This document shows, one piece after another, positions 7,994 to 15,901 of a stretch of 34,687 nt of DNA. Source of the DNA: Defluviitaleaceae bacterium. GTDB lineage: Bacteria > Bacillota > Clostridia > Lachnospirales > WRAA01. The stretch covers positions 1-34,687 of the forward strand of contig WRAW01000020.1 in NCBI GenBank assembly GCA_009780015.1, written 5' to 3'. Positions within the stretch are counted from its first letter, which is position 1. Every line of letters starts with the position of its first letter. The notes under the pieces are model-generated. The model was given only the letters and a program-made list of their open reading frames with translations, did not search any database and had not been told where the DNA came from. The position numbers were made by a program, and so were the translations under genes.

Positions 7994-8679
7994 GATATCC
8001 GATAGCCGACGTTGCGCACGGTTTCGATACGCTCCGCTTTGTCGCCAAGCTTTTGGCGAAGCGTTTTTATGTGCATGTCGACAGTGCGCGATTCGCCCTC
8101 GAACTCGAAGCCCCATACGCTTTCGATTATCTGGTTGCGCGTGAGCACGGTTCCACGGTGCAGCATAAGATATAGCAGGAGCTCGAACTCCTTGTATGTA
8201 AGCTGTAACGGCACGTCGTCCACAACTACGCGCCGCTGATCGGGAAATATTTCTATGCCGCCCACCGCAAGCGGCGCGCTTACGGCGGCGTCGGACGCCG
8301 TCTTGCCGCAGCGGCGCAGTACGGCCTTGACGCGCGATGTCAGTTCCAGTACGCTGAACGGCTTTGTAACATAGTCGTCCGCGCCGAGGTCAAGGCCGCG
8401 GATTCGCTCGTGTTCGCCGCCCTTCGCCGTCATTATTATCACGGGTATAAGGGATAGATCGGAGTCCTTGAGCTTACGCAAAATCGCAAGGCCGTCTCCG
8501 CCCGGTTCCGGAAGCATCAGGTCGAGCAGCAGCAGTGAGGGTTTTGCGCCCCCGCGTATTTCACGCCAGAAACCTTCGCCGTTTGCAAAGCCGGTCGTCG
8601 AGAATCCCGCGCTCTCGAGCGCGTACGACACAAGCTCACGGATATTGTCGTCGTCTTCCAGTATGAATATGCTGTCCAT
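7990..8679 (-). CDS. OmpR/PhoB family response regulator
   Basis: Protein of 229 residues: receiver domain 1-122 with acidic pocket EDDD (8-11), phospho-acceptor D53 in LLLLDLMLPE, T84 and K106 (YVTKPF), then a winged-helix DNA-binding domain (about 130-228) with YKEFELLLYLMLH and the recognition helix region VDMHIKTLRQKLG. An AGGAGG ribosome binding site lies just before ATG 8679. It is translationally coupled to the PhoR-like kinase, its evident partner. Phosphate response is the commonest role for this type but no Pho genes are seen in the window. Confidence 0.94.
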   Translation of the reverse strand: MDSIFILEDDDNIRELVSYALESAGFSTTGFANGEGFWREIRGGAKPSLLLLDLMLPEPGGDGLAILRKLKDSDLSLIPVIIMTAKGGEHERIRGLDLGADDYVTKPFSVLELTSRVKAVLRRCGKTASDAAVSAPLAVGGIEIFPDQRRVVVDDVPLQLTYKEFELLLYLMLHRGTVLTRNQIIESVWGFEFEGESRTVDMHIKTLRQKLGDKAERIETVRNVGYRIS

Positions 8680-8719
8680 TCCAGCCTCCTGTCAATAGGA
8701 TTTTTATTCCCGAAGAGGT

Positions 8720-9742
8720 CTAATGCGAAGCGAAGCCGCAGTTTGGGAACACGCACGCCGGGCAGTTCAGGCATAGTCCGCCGTGGCCGAGTTTTGCGAT
8801 ATCTTCATTTGTGACGGGGTCGTCAGCGAAGAACTTTGGCAGCAGTATGTCGAAAATCGTCCGCTTAGAGTACATTACGCACCCAGGAAGCCCAAGGACG
8901 GGTATGCCGCCGCTGTAATAAGCCACAAGCATCATCGCGCCAGGCAGGACGGGCGCGCCGTATGTAACGATTCTTGCGCCGCTGTTGCGGATCGCCAGAG
9001 GAGTCCGGTCGTCCGGGTCTACGCTCATTCCTCCGGTCAGGATGATGAGCTGCGCGCCCTCTGCGGCATAGTCGTGAATTGCTTGAGTCTGCGCCGCGTG
9101 GTCGTCGCCGATGACCCTCGTGCCGATGATGGTCGAGGGGAACTCGGCAAGCTTGGACGTTACAACGGGTGTGAACGCGTCTGCGACCATTCCTGACGCG
9201 ACTTCGCTGCCCGTGGTAATAATGGCGCAATTCTTGCGGACAAACGGCATTACGCTAAATATCGGCTTGCCCGCGCCGGCCTCTCTTGCACGATCCAAGG
9301 TCAGGCGCTCTATAAGCAGCGGGATCACGCGCATACCGGCTATTTTGTCGCCCTTGCGCACGACCGTGTCGCCGTGGCGCGAGGCGATTACAAGTTTGCC
9401 GATGGAGTTAACCTTTGCGAGTTTTTCGGCGTCGACCTTGAGGAGGCCGTCCTCTTCCGCAAAAATGTCGATCCGGCCCTCACCGGGCGCTTTTGACGAC
9501 ATATTCGCGGACATTGAAATAGAGGCGAGCACGGCCGCGCCCTCGTCCTCGTGAGCCATGTCTTCGCCTATTTCCAAGATATATATGTGTTCCTTGCCCA
9601 TCGAAAGCAGCACGGGAATGTCCGATTCCCGCACGACATGGCCTTTCTTGAACCGCGCCCCCTTGAACTCCCCGGGGATTATCTGCGTGAGGTCGTGCGG
9701 GATGACATAGCCCACGGCGTCTTCGGTACGTATCAATTTCAT
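8720..9742 (-). CDS. Molybdopterin-binding (MoeA/MoaB-like) protein with C-terminal Cys cluster
   Basis: Protein of 340 residues related to molybdenum cofactor synthesis/binding proteins. The MoCF/Mog fold starts near residue 165 with CAIITTGSEVASG and contains LTGGMSVDPDDRTP and GLPGCVMYSKRTIFDILLPK, positions that bind molybdopterin in MoaB/MoeA. The N-terminal half (LTQIIPGEFKGARFKKGHVV) resembles the stand-alone molybdopterin-binding proteins of Clostridia. The C-terminus GHGGLCLNCPACVFPNCGF has four cysteines (C-x2-C-x2-C-x4-C), a possible metal site. The start is 2 nt after the gltX stop. No molybdoenzyme or other Moco gene is in the window, so its partner is unknown. Confidence 0.85.
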   Translation of the reverse strand: MKLIRTEDAVGYVIPHDLTQIIPGEFKGARFKKGHVVRESDIPVLLSMGKEHIYILEIGEDMAHEDEGAAVLASISMSANMSSKAPGEGRIDIFAEEDGLLKVDAEKLAKVNSIGKLVIASRHGDTVVRKGDKIAGMRVIPLLIERLTLDRAREAGAGKPIFSVMPFVRKNCAIITTGSEVASGMVADAFTPVVTSKLAEFPSTIIGTRVIGDDHAAQTQAIHDYAAEGAQLIILTGGMSVDPDDRTPLAIRNSGARIVTYGAPVLPGAMMLVAYYSGGIPVLGLPGCVMYSKRTIFDILLPKFFADDPVTNEDIAKLGHGGLCLNCPACVFPNCGFASH

Positions 9743-9744
9743 GT

Positions 9745-11199
9745 TTACGCGCTCTCCAGCTTTTCGATTCCGCGCCTTATGCGGCGCAGGCTCTCGTCGC
9801 GGCCAAGGAGTTCGGCCAGCTCGGGGGCTCCGCAGGGGGACGATTCCTTGCCGGAAAGCGCCGTGCGGACAGGCCAGAACAACTGACCGTTCTTGATGCC
9901 CTCTCTCCGTATTAATTCTTCCATCTCACGGCGGATATTTTCAAGACTCCAGCCGCTTACGGATTCGAGACGCGGTAATATTTTCTTGAGATTTTCGAGG
10001 GAACTGACGGCGGTCGTCTTCATTTTGCCGTGCTCGAACAGGCTGACGGCGTATTCCGGCAGTTCGTCGACAAAGTCCAGCAGGGTGGGAATGTCGCTGA
10101 GAAACTCAATGCGCGGCTGGCACAGACCGGCCAGCATTCTAAGGTCGGCGCCCGGGGCTTTCACGGCGTCCTTCAGGTACGGCTCGGCCATTACAAAGAA
10201 GCTCTGTTCGTCCATTTTCTTGAAGTATTCCGAGTTCATCCATGTCAGCTTGACCCTGTCGAATATGGCGGGGGACTTGCTCAGCCCCTTTGTGTCGAAG
10301 ATTTCCTCGAGTTCGCGCAGGCTGAATATTTCGCGCTCGCCGCCGGGGCTCCAGCCCAGCAGGGCGATATAGTTGACAATGGCTTCGGGCAGGAAGCCTT
10401 CTCTTAGCAAGTCTTCAAAGGACGAGTCGCCGAGGCGCTTCGAGAGCTTCTTGCCGGAATTGCCCATTACGGGCGGCAAGTGTATATACGCGGGGACGTC
10501 CCAGCCGAACGAGTGATACAGCAGGGTGTACTTGGCCGCGGACGAAACGTACTCCGCACCGCGTACCACGTGGGAGATATCCATAATGTGATCGTCGATT
10601 ACATTGGCGAAGTTATAGGTCGGGTATCCGTCCGCCTTTATGAGTATCTGGTCTTCGATCTCGGTGTGCGAGACTGTTATCGCGCCGAATATTTCGTCGT
10701 GAAAAGTCGTTTCGCCTTCGGGTACGAACTGGCGTATTACGCAACTTTCGCCGCTTTCGGCGCGTGACCTTGCCTCTTCCTTGGAAATCGCGTGGCAGAG
10801 ACGGTCGTACTTTGCGTACTCGTCGTGCTCTTTAAGGCCCTCCAGCCGCTCCTTGGAGCAGAAGCAGATGTAGGCGAAGCCTTTGTCGATCAGCTCATTG
10901 GCGTACTTCACATAGATGCCGCGGCGTTCCGACTGAACATAAGGGGCATACGGGCCGCCGATGTCCGGGCCTTCGTCGTGCTGGAGTCCGGCCACTTTCA
11001 GCGTGTTGTAGATGATATCAAGAGCGCCTTCCTTTTGGCGTACAATGTCGGTATCTTCTATCCTCAAAAGGAACTTGCCGCCGCTTGAGCGCGCGATAAG
11101 GTATTCATACAGCGCCGTGCGAAGGTTGCCGATGTGCATGTAGCCCGTGGGGCTGGGGGCAAATCTGGTTCTTACCGGATTAGCGTCATTTGTGCTCAC
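9745..11199 (-). CDS. gltX: Glutamyl-tRNA synthetase
   Basis: Class I aminoacyl-tRNA synthetase of about 484 residues, full length. It has the HIGH motif as FAPSPTGYMHIGNLRTALYEYL near the N-terminus and the KMSKS loop as KLSKRLGDSS. The C-terminal anticodon-binding domain includes LRRIRRGIEKLESA at the end. It charges tRNA-Glu; without recognisable gatCAB genes here, whether it also charges tRNA-Gln cannot be judged. The frame is open to ATG 11229, but that ATG lies inside a large palindrome, while GTG 11199 has AAAGGAG 10 nt upstream (11216-11210) and gives the normal short N-terminus, so GTG is preferred. It heads the minus-strand run gltX, molybdopterin-binding protein, regulator, kinase, nth. 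Confidence 0.95.
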   Translation of the reverse strand: MSTNDANPVRTRFAPSPTGYMHIGNLRTALYEYLIARSSGGKFLLRIEDTDIVRQKEGALDIIYNTLKVAGLQHDEGPDIGGPYAPYVQSERRGIYVKYANELIDKGFAYICFCSKERLEGLKEHDEYAKYDRLCHAISKEEARSRAESGESCVIRQFVPEGETTFHDEIFGAITVSHTEIEDQILIKADGYPTYNFANVIDDHIMDISHVVRGAEYVSSAAKYTLLYHSFGWDVPAYIHLPPVMGNSGKKLSKRLGDSSFEDLLREGFLPEAIVNYIALLGWSPGGEREIFSLRELEEIFDTKGLSKSPAIFDRVKLTWMNSEYFKKMDEQSFFVMAEPYLKDAVKAPGADLRMLAGLCQPRIEFLSDIPTLLDFVDELPEYAVSLFEHGKMKTTAVSSLENLKKILPRLESVSGWSLENIRREMEELIRREGIKNGQLFWPVRTALSGKESSPCGAPELAELLGRDESLRRIRRGIEKLESA

Positions 11200-11223
11200 T
11201 GTTAACGACTCCTTTGTTAGTAC

Positions 11224-11323
11224 AGTCATTACACTTTAATTCAGACCAAAATTTTGTGGAACCCCGCCTGTATCAGGGCGGGGCTTCCAGAAAATTTTGG
11301 GACCTTTTTAAAGTGTAATGACT
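11224..11323. repeat. Imperfect ~100-bp palindrome in the gltX/nfeD divergent region
   Basis: The outer arms AGTCATTACACTTTAA (11224-11239) and their complement (11308-11323) match over 16 bp. Inside, CCAAAATTTT (11246-11255) pairs with AAAATTTTGG (11291-11300), GGAA with TTCC, and CCCCGCC (11262-11268) with GGCGGGG (11277-11283) around a tiny loop. The unpaired stretches are short. The structure ends 7 nt before the gltX ribosome binding site. It could be a miniature inverted-repeat element or a regulatory stem-loop; no second copy is seen in the window. Confidence 0.7.
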
Positions 11324-11344
11324 ATAGTACATGCTATTTTCTTA

Positions 11345-11409
11345 AAAATTTTCTACTTTACATATTAAGCGATTTGTGTAAAGATGTAAATATGTAAAGT
11401 GAAAATTTT
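11345..11409. other. Second stem-loop upstream of nfeD
   Basis: A 20-nt arm (11345-11364) and a 19-nt arm (11391-11409) are complementary apart from a one-base bulge: AAAATTTTC plus ACTTTACATA on the left pairs with TATGTAAAGT plus GAAAATTTT on the right, around a 26-nt AT-rich loop that contains a further ATGTAAA copy. It ends 22 nt before the nfeD start. It may be an operator or a leader hairpin. Confidence 0.55.
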
Positions 11410-11431
11410 CTGAACTGAAGGGAGGATATTT

Positions 11432-11902
11432 ATGGTTCACCTGACTGTATTTCTGTTAGTGCTGGCCGTCGTCGCATTGCTGGCGGAAATGTTCGTGCCC
11501 GGCACGGAAGTTTTTGGCGTTGTCGGCTTTATCGCCCTTGTAGTGTCGGCTGTGCTGGCCGTGGTGTTTGTGCCCGGAGGCTGGTTTATTGTTGCGGGTC
11601 AGGTAGTGCTTCTTGCGTGTTTCGCACGCTTCTTTGTCAGGCTGATTCAGAGGAAGCAGCTCCAGGGCAAGGTCATCCTGAATGAGACTCTTTCCGAAGA
11701 TGTACCGGCTCATGATATGAGCGGCTTCGTCGGCAAGGAAGGCATTACCGCTACGGCGCTTCGTCCCTACGGCGAAGCTGACTTTGAAGGCGCGCGTATG
11801 GAGGTAAGCTCCGGCGGCCCGATGATCGAGAAGGGAACAAAGGTGCGCGCCGTCGCAATACGAGAGAGTAAGCTGATTGTACGACCGTCAGAGGGCAATT
11901 AA
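11432..11902 (+). CDS. NfeD-like membrane protein
   Basis: Protein of 156 residues: three closely spaced hydrophobic segments within residues 1-72 (LTVFLLVLAVVALLAEMFVPG, EVFGVVGFIALVVSAVLAVV, GWFIVAGQVVLLACFARFF), then a linker and a C-terminal OB-fold domain (about 95-152: DMSGFVGKEGITATALRPYGEADFEG ... KGTKVRAVAIRESKLIV), the NfeDC pattern. NfeD proteins act with flotillin-like proteins in membrane microdomains; floA follows 55 nt downstream, as in the B. subtilis yqeZ-yqfA-yqfB operon. GGGAGG lies about 8 nt before the ATG. It lacks the serine protease domain of long NfeD proteins. Confidence 0.9.
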   Translation: MVHLTVFLLVLAVVALLAEMFVPGTEVFGVVGFIALVVSAVLAVVFVPGGWFIVAGQVVLLACFARFFVRLIQRKQLQGKVILNETLSEDVPAHDMSGFVGKEGITATALRPYGEADFEGARMEVSSGGPMIEKGTKVRAVAIRESKLIVRPSEGN

Positions 11903-11957
11903 TGAGCGCATACAACGTTTGTAGTACGTTGGTTTAGTCAAGATTAGGAGGATTAGA

Positions 11958-12941
11958 ATGGACTTCATGTTTATATTTGTGGTTTTGTCGGTATTGCTGC
12001 TGGTTCTGCTGTTTTTCAGCTTTGTGCCGGTGGGTTTGTGGATATCCGCGATATCGGCCGGTGTAAGGGTCAGTATACTGTCTCTGATCGGTATGCGACT
12101 TCGCCGTGTCAGCCCTCACAGGATCGTGCGCCCGCTTATAAGGGTGACGAAGGCCAACCTCCCCGTGCCGATCAACCAGCTTGAATCGCACTACCTGACC
12201 GGGGGCAACGTCGACTCTGTGGTCAACGCAATAATCGCCGCCCAGCGCGCAAACCTCGAACTGCCGTTTGAGCGCGCCGCCGCCATAGACCTGGCTGGAC
12301 GCGACGTATTTGAGGCCGTGCGGATGAGCGTTACTCCTAAGGTTATCGAAACTCCCATGATCTCCGCGATGGCCATCAACGGCATCGAGGTCAAGGCCGT
12401 AGCGCGGGTGACAGTCCGCACAAACATCATGCGGCTGGTCGGCGGCGCCGGAGAGGCGACTATAATCGCCCGCGTCGGCGAAGGAATCGTAACAACTATA
12501 GGCTCCGCCCCGACGCACAGGGAAGTGCTTGAGAACCCCGACCTGATCTCGAAGAAGGTGCTGGAAAAGGGTCTTGACGCCGGCACGGCCTACGAAATTC
12601 TGTCAATAGACATAGCCGACATAGACGTTGGCCGCAACATCGGCGCGCAGCTTATGATCGACCAGGCCGAAGCCGACAAGCGCATAGCCCAGGCTAAGGC
12701 CGAGGAACGCCGTGCCCTCGCCGTGGCTCAGGAACAGGAGATGCGCGCCCGCGTGGAAGAGATGAGGGCAAAGGTAGTGGAATCGGAATCCGAGGTCCCC
12801 AAGGCGCTTTCGGAAGCTCTCAGAAGCGGCAACTTCGGGTACATGGACTATATCGGGCTGCAGAACAAAATGGCCGACACAAAGATGCGTGAGAAGATAG
12901 GCAATATGCAGGTTGACATATCCGCGAAGCCTGTAGAATAG
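11958..12941 (+). CDS. floA: Flotillin-like protein FloA
   Basis: Protein of 327 residues, full length for FloA (YqfA/UPF0365): an N-terminal membrane helix (about 4-28), [12 protein letters not shown] and [27 protein letters not shown], an SPFB-like domain, and an alanine/glutamate-rich flotillin coiled coil ([32 protein letters not shown]). FloA scaffolds functional membrane microdomains. It has an AGGAGG ribosome binding site and is the partner of the NfeD gene before it. A hairpin follows directly after the stop. Confidence 0.95.
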   Translation: MDFMFIFVVLSVLLLVLLFFSFVPVGLWISAISAGVRVSILSLIGMRLRRVSPHRIVRPLIRVTKANLPVPINQLESHYLTGGNVDSVVNAIIAAQRANLELPFERAAAIDLAGRDVFEAVRMSVTPKVIETPMISAMAINGIEVKAVARVTVRTNIMRLVGGAGEATIIARVGEGIVTTIGSAPTHREVLENPDLISKKVLEKGLDAGTAYEILSIDIADIDVGRNIGAQLMIDQAEADKRIAQAKAEERRALAVAQEQEMRARVEEMRAKVVESESEVPKALSEALRSGNFGYMDYIGLQNKMADTKMREKIGNMQVDISAKPVE

Positions 12942-12942
12942 C

Positions 12943-12990
12943 TTCTAAAGCTTGGGCGTGTCGTCCTTGGCACGCCCAAAGACTTTAGAA
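12943..12990 (+). terminator. Hairpin after floA, probable terminator without a T tract
   Basis: TTCTAAAG (12943-12950) pairs with CTTTAGAA (12983-12990), and TGGGCGTG (12953-12960) with CACGCCCA (12971-12978), around a 10-nt loop. No run of Ts follows. The last bases overlap the left end of the modular repeat that starts at 12987, so the repeat sits directly against or in the terminator. Confidence 0.55.
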
Positions 12991-13278
12991 CCTGTGCTCA
13001 TAGGATGGGAACGGCGTCTTAGCGGTCGAATTCCACCCCACGAAGCCAAAACCGGGCTTTATGGGGCCCCGGGTCGTTGGTTCCTCCGCCTACGCTGGCG
13101 CTTCGGATGCTAAACGTGTGCCACCGGCACACAGCATCTTTGCGTACCCTGTGGGTACGCTCAGTCCACCCCACAAAGCCAAAATCGGGCTTTGCGGGTA
13201 CCCCGGGCGTCGTCACCTCCTAGATTGGCGAAAAATTGCCTCGCCAATCCGCCATCCCCACCTATGAACACAGGTTCT
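12987..13278 (+). repeat. Modular palindromic repeat, copy 1 (292 bp)
   Basis: This fills most of the 351-bp gap between floA and the DUF4932 gene; no gene is seen in it. Ends: AGAACCTGTGCTCATAGG at left and its near complement CCTATGAACACAGGTTCT at right. Internal hairpins in order: CCCC..AAGCC/GGCTT..GGGG (13036-13066), GATGCT plus GTGTGCC with GGCACAC plus AGCATC (13106-13138), GCGTACCC/GGGTACGC (13142-13160), a second CCCC..AAGCC type (13169-13198), and ATTGGCGA/TCGCCAAT (13224-13248). Two more copies lie at 19351 and 33925 in the same module order. There is no transposase, so if mobile it must be non-autonomous. Confidence 0.85.
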
Positions 13279-13293
13279 TAGAGGGGTGAGAAT

Positions 13294-14409
13294 ATGGGCC
13301 TTGCAAAGTTACGGTTAGCCGCGGTTTTGATTTGTTCGGCGTTGCCGCTTGCCGCGTGTGTCGAAGGCATCAATGCTGCTGACGCTGATATTTTACCTGC
13401 CGAATATGAGGCCGCCGAGGTCGATGCCGATGAAAATTCGCATTCAGAAACCTTGAACGCCGAAGTCTTGAACGTAGATCGCATAAACTTTGTGGATGAG
13501 CGTGTGGAACTTGTTTCACTGGTATTTCGTTTGGCCGGCAGACGTGAGCATAATGATCGCTTGACGGAGTATCAGCGCGGACTTGACGAAGCTTTCGCCA
13601 AATTCAGAGATCACCAGCTTGTGGTGTATACACGGGAAAACTTGGCGTTTGGTTATTGCTGTATTCTTCATATGGCCATACACTTGGAAGAGACGGAGCA
13701 AGGCTTTATAACCAGGGATAACATTGATTTTTTGCTGGAAGATGTTGGCGGGGTATATACTTGGACAGGAGAAAAAGCTGCGGAATTTGTCGGATTGTTG
13801 AATGATTTTTACAATGAGACAAATTTCGCGGAATTTTTCCGGGGAAGCATGCCGTATTATTTGGAGATTTCCGCGGACTTCTACGAACAGTTGCTTGGCG
13901 AGGTTAATCTTGAATGGTTCAGGCAATTTGGAGTTAACCCGGCTTATATGCGCGCGGTTGTGTCGCCTTCAAGCGGCGGATTCGCTTATGCAGGCATGGC
14001 TTTCGGTGAAGGCGACGATATTATTTATGCCGCTATTCCTGTAACCGATAATTTTTGGCGCTTTCACAGATTAATTATTCACGAGTTTTCCCATGCCGTC
14101 GGCAATCCGATAGGTGAGGCGTGGTATGCTGAGAATGAGGAATTCAGGCAATGGTCCGACTCTACCGTTGATCTGAGGCGTATGCCGTTTTATCCCAATG
14201 GACTCATAATTGCTCGCGAGTATGTTACGCGGGCATTTACAGTACTGTATATGGCGGAAAATAGCGAGAGAAGTATTGCGCACTATTTGCGTGAAGAATT
14301 TCTGAGAGGCTTCCACTATATAGAATATGTGTATGCTATGATAGCCGAGCATGAGTGGATTGGGATAGACGACACAGAAGCTTTTGTCGCCGCGCTTATG
14401 AATCGCTGA
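13294..14409 (+). CDS. DUF4932-like lipoprotein, putative zinc metallopeptidase
   Basis: Protein of 371 residues with a lipoprotein signal: short basic start, hydrophobic core and lipobox LAAC with C22. The HExxH zinc motif reads HEFSH (H263, E264, H267) in LIIHEFSHAVGNPIGE. A downstream REYVTRAF (E309) could supply the third ligand. This fits DUF4932-type proteins, predicted surface metallopeptidases. An acidic linker (25-60) separates the anchor from the folded part. The ribosome binding site GGGGTGA begins only a few bases after the end of repeat copy 1, so its leader probably includes the repeat. The gene is AT-richer than its neighbours. It is 15 nt before the response-regulator gene and could be cotranscribed with it. 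Substrate unknown. Confidence 0.75.
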   Translation: MGLAKLRLAAVLICSALPLAACVEGINAADADILPAEYEAAEVDADENSHSETLNAEVLNVDRINFVDERVELVSLVFRLAGRREHNDRLTEYQRGLDEAFAKFRDHQLVVYTRENLAFGYCCILHMAIHLEETEQGFITRDNIDFLLEDVGGVYTWTGEKAAEFVGLLNDFYNETNFAEFFRGSMPYYLEISADFYEQLLGEVNLEWFRQFGVNPAYMRAVVSPSSGGFAYAGMAFGEGDDIIYAAIPVTDNFWRFHRLIIHEFSHAVGNPIGEAWYAENEEFRQWSDSTVDLRRMPFYPNGLIIAREYVTRAFTVLYMAENSERSIAHYLREEFLRGFHYIEYVYAMIAEHEWIGIDDTEAFVAALMNR

Positions 14410-14424
14410 TTTGGAGATGTATGG

Positions 14425-15111
14425 ATGAATGTGATAAAAATACTGATAGTGGATGACGATCCGAATATTTGTGAGTTGATATCGCTATATCTGAAAAAGG
14501 AAGGTTACGAGACCAAGGAGGTCTATTCCGGCAGGAAGGCGCTTGATGAATTCAGCGCGTTTGCGCCGAGCCTTGTGCTTCTTGATCTGATGCTGCCCGA
14601 GATGGACGGCTATCAAGTCTGCGGAGCCCTGCGCAAAATTTCGGCAGTTCCGATTATAATGCTGACGGCTAAGGGCGAGGTGTTCGACAAGGTGCTGGGT
14701 CTTGATCTTGGCGCGGATGACTACATCGTAAAGCCGTTTGACGCCAAGGAGCTTGTCGCGCGCATAAATGCGGTTCTGCGCCGTTACGAGCAGGCAAGCG
14801 AAGCAAGCGACGACATGCCCATCGTATACCCTAACCTGAGAATAAGCCCATCGACATATACTGCCGTATATTATGGAAAGGAGCTGGAACTGCCGCCCAA
14901 AGAGTTCGAGTTGCTTTCGTTTTTCGCGCGCCATCCCAATCAGGTCTTTACGCGCGAGAAACTGCTGGACAAGATATGGGGCTACGACTTCGCCGGCGAT
15001 ACTCGCACGGTTGACGTGCACATCAAGCGTATACGTGAGAAGATGCCGCACGAGGATAGCTGGTCTATCAAGACCGTGTGGGGCGTGGGCTACAAGTTTG
15101 AGGTGAAGTAA
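14425..15111 (+). CDS. OmpR family response regulator
   Basis: Protein of 228 residues: receiver domain with acidic pocket VDDD (9-12), phospho-acceptor D54 in LVLLDLMLPEMDG, T81 and K103 (YIVKPF), then a winged-helix DNA-binding domain (PPKEFELLSFFARHPNQVFTREKLLDKIWGYDF ... VDVHIKRIREK). It is followed by an MBL-fold gene 25 nt away and then by the kinase that is its likely partner, so the regulator and kinase genes are split by an enzyme gene. Confidence 0.94.
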   Translation: MNVIKILIVDDDPNICELISLYLKKEGYETKEVYSGRKALDEFSAFAPSLVLLDLMLPEMDGYQVCGALRKISAVPIIMLTAKGEVFDKVLGLDLGADDYIVKPFDAKELVARINAVLRRYEQASEASDDMPIVYPNLRISPSTYTAVYYGKELELPPKEFELLSFFARHPNQVFTREKLLDKIWGYDFAGDTRTVDVHIKRIREKMPHEDSWSIKTVWGVGYKFEVK

Positions 15112-15136
15112 GATAATCGATCCGGGAAGGACAACT

Positions 15137-15835
15137 ATGCGAATAACTAAGATAACCAACCGTAATGTCATGTTCAGCACCCCTGAGAACGAGGATTACG
15201 ACGTAAACCTGGGTCTTATAATGGGTGTAAAGCATAACTTCATTATTGACACAGGTATGGGCGGCGGCAGCGTTGCCGCGATGCTGGAGTATATCGGCGA
15301 CGACCCCAAGCCGATAATAGTCGTCAATACCCACTACCACGGAGATCACATCATGGGGAATTGGGTTCTTGAGAAAAACATGATAATCTCACATGTGTTA
15401 TGCCGTGAGCTTATTGATAAAAATTGGGATGGAGAGATACAAGAGAACATATGTAAAGTCTTCTCGGAATACATTACCGGCGAAGTGCGCAAATGCCTGC
15501 CCAATGTAGTGTTTGAGGGGAGCTTGCACTTCCCGGAGGACGGAATAAGCATTTTTCATTCGCCCGGCCACACAGAGGACGGCATAAGCGTATATGACGC
15601 GGTGGACAAAGTCCTGTATACAGGGGACAACTTCGGCGTTATAGAAGGGAGAGCGGTTCTATGGGGGGAAGACCTTCCCGCATACCGGAGCCTGATAGAA
15701 ACATACAAGCAGTACGATTTTGATATTTGCGTACCGAGTCACAATTTAATCGGACATAGCCGGCCGCAAACAAGAGAAATTATCGCGCTTGTTGAAGCCG
15801 CCTTGTCAGAGGCTTGGAAGAATCGGCCAAGTTAG
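15137..15835 (+). CDS. MBL-fold metallo-hydrolase
   Basis: Protein of 232 residues with the metallo-beta-lactamase-fold metal site: THYHGDH (H66, H68, D70, H71), SPGHT (H145), YTGDNFG (D164) and PSHN (H202), together the ligands for two metal ions. No signal peptide, so it is cytoplasmic. It is of the compact type, without a glyoxalase II C-terminal domain, and its substrate cannot be told. GGAAGG is the ribosome binding site. It sits between the regulator (14425) and the kinase (15902) on the same strand, which suggests a functional tie to that signalling pathway. Confidence 0.88.
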   Translation: MRITKITNRNVMFSTPENEDYDVNLGLIMGVKHNFIIDTGMGGGSVAAMLEYIGDDPKPIIVVNTHYHGDHIMGNWVLEKNMIISHVLCRELIDKNWDGEIQENICKVFSEYITGEVRKCLPNVVFEGSLHFPEDGISIFHSPGHTEDGISVYDAVDKVLYTGDNFGVIEGRAVLWGEDLPAYRSLIETYKQYDFDICVPSHNLIGHSRPQTREIIALVEAALSEAWKNRPS

Positions 15836-15901
15836 ACAGGCTCTCGGCGGCGCGGCGATATATATGCAATATTCAGCATTTACGGAAGGTGAGTCAGACC
15901 C

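Noticed and set aside
11250-11290. T-box-like GTGGAACC..CG before a tRNA synthetase
   Set aside because: The match is on the plus strand, facing away from gltX, without a specifier stem or a terminator/antiterminator pair, so it is part of the palindrome.
13061-13267. 68-residue open frame inside repeat copy 1
   Set aside because: It is made of hairpin modules, has no ribosome binding site, and similar frames occur in copy 3 only because the repeat is shared.
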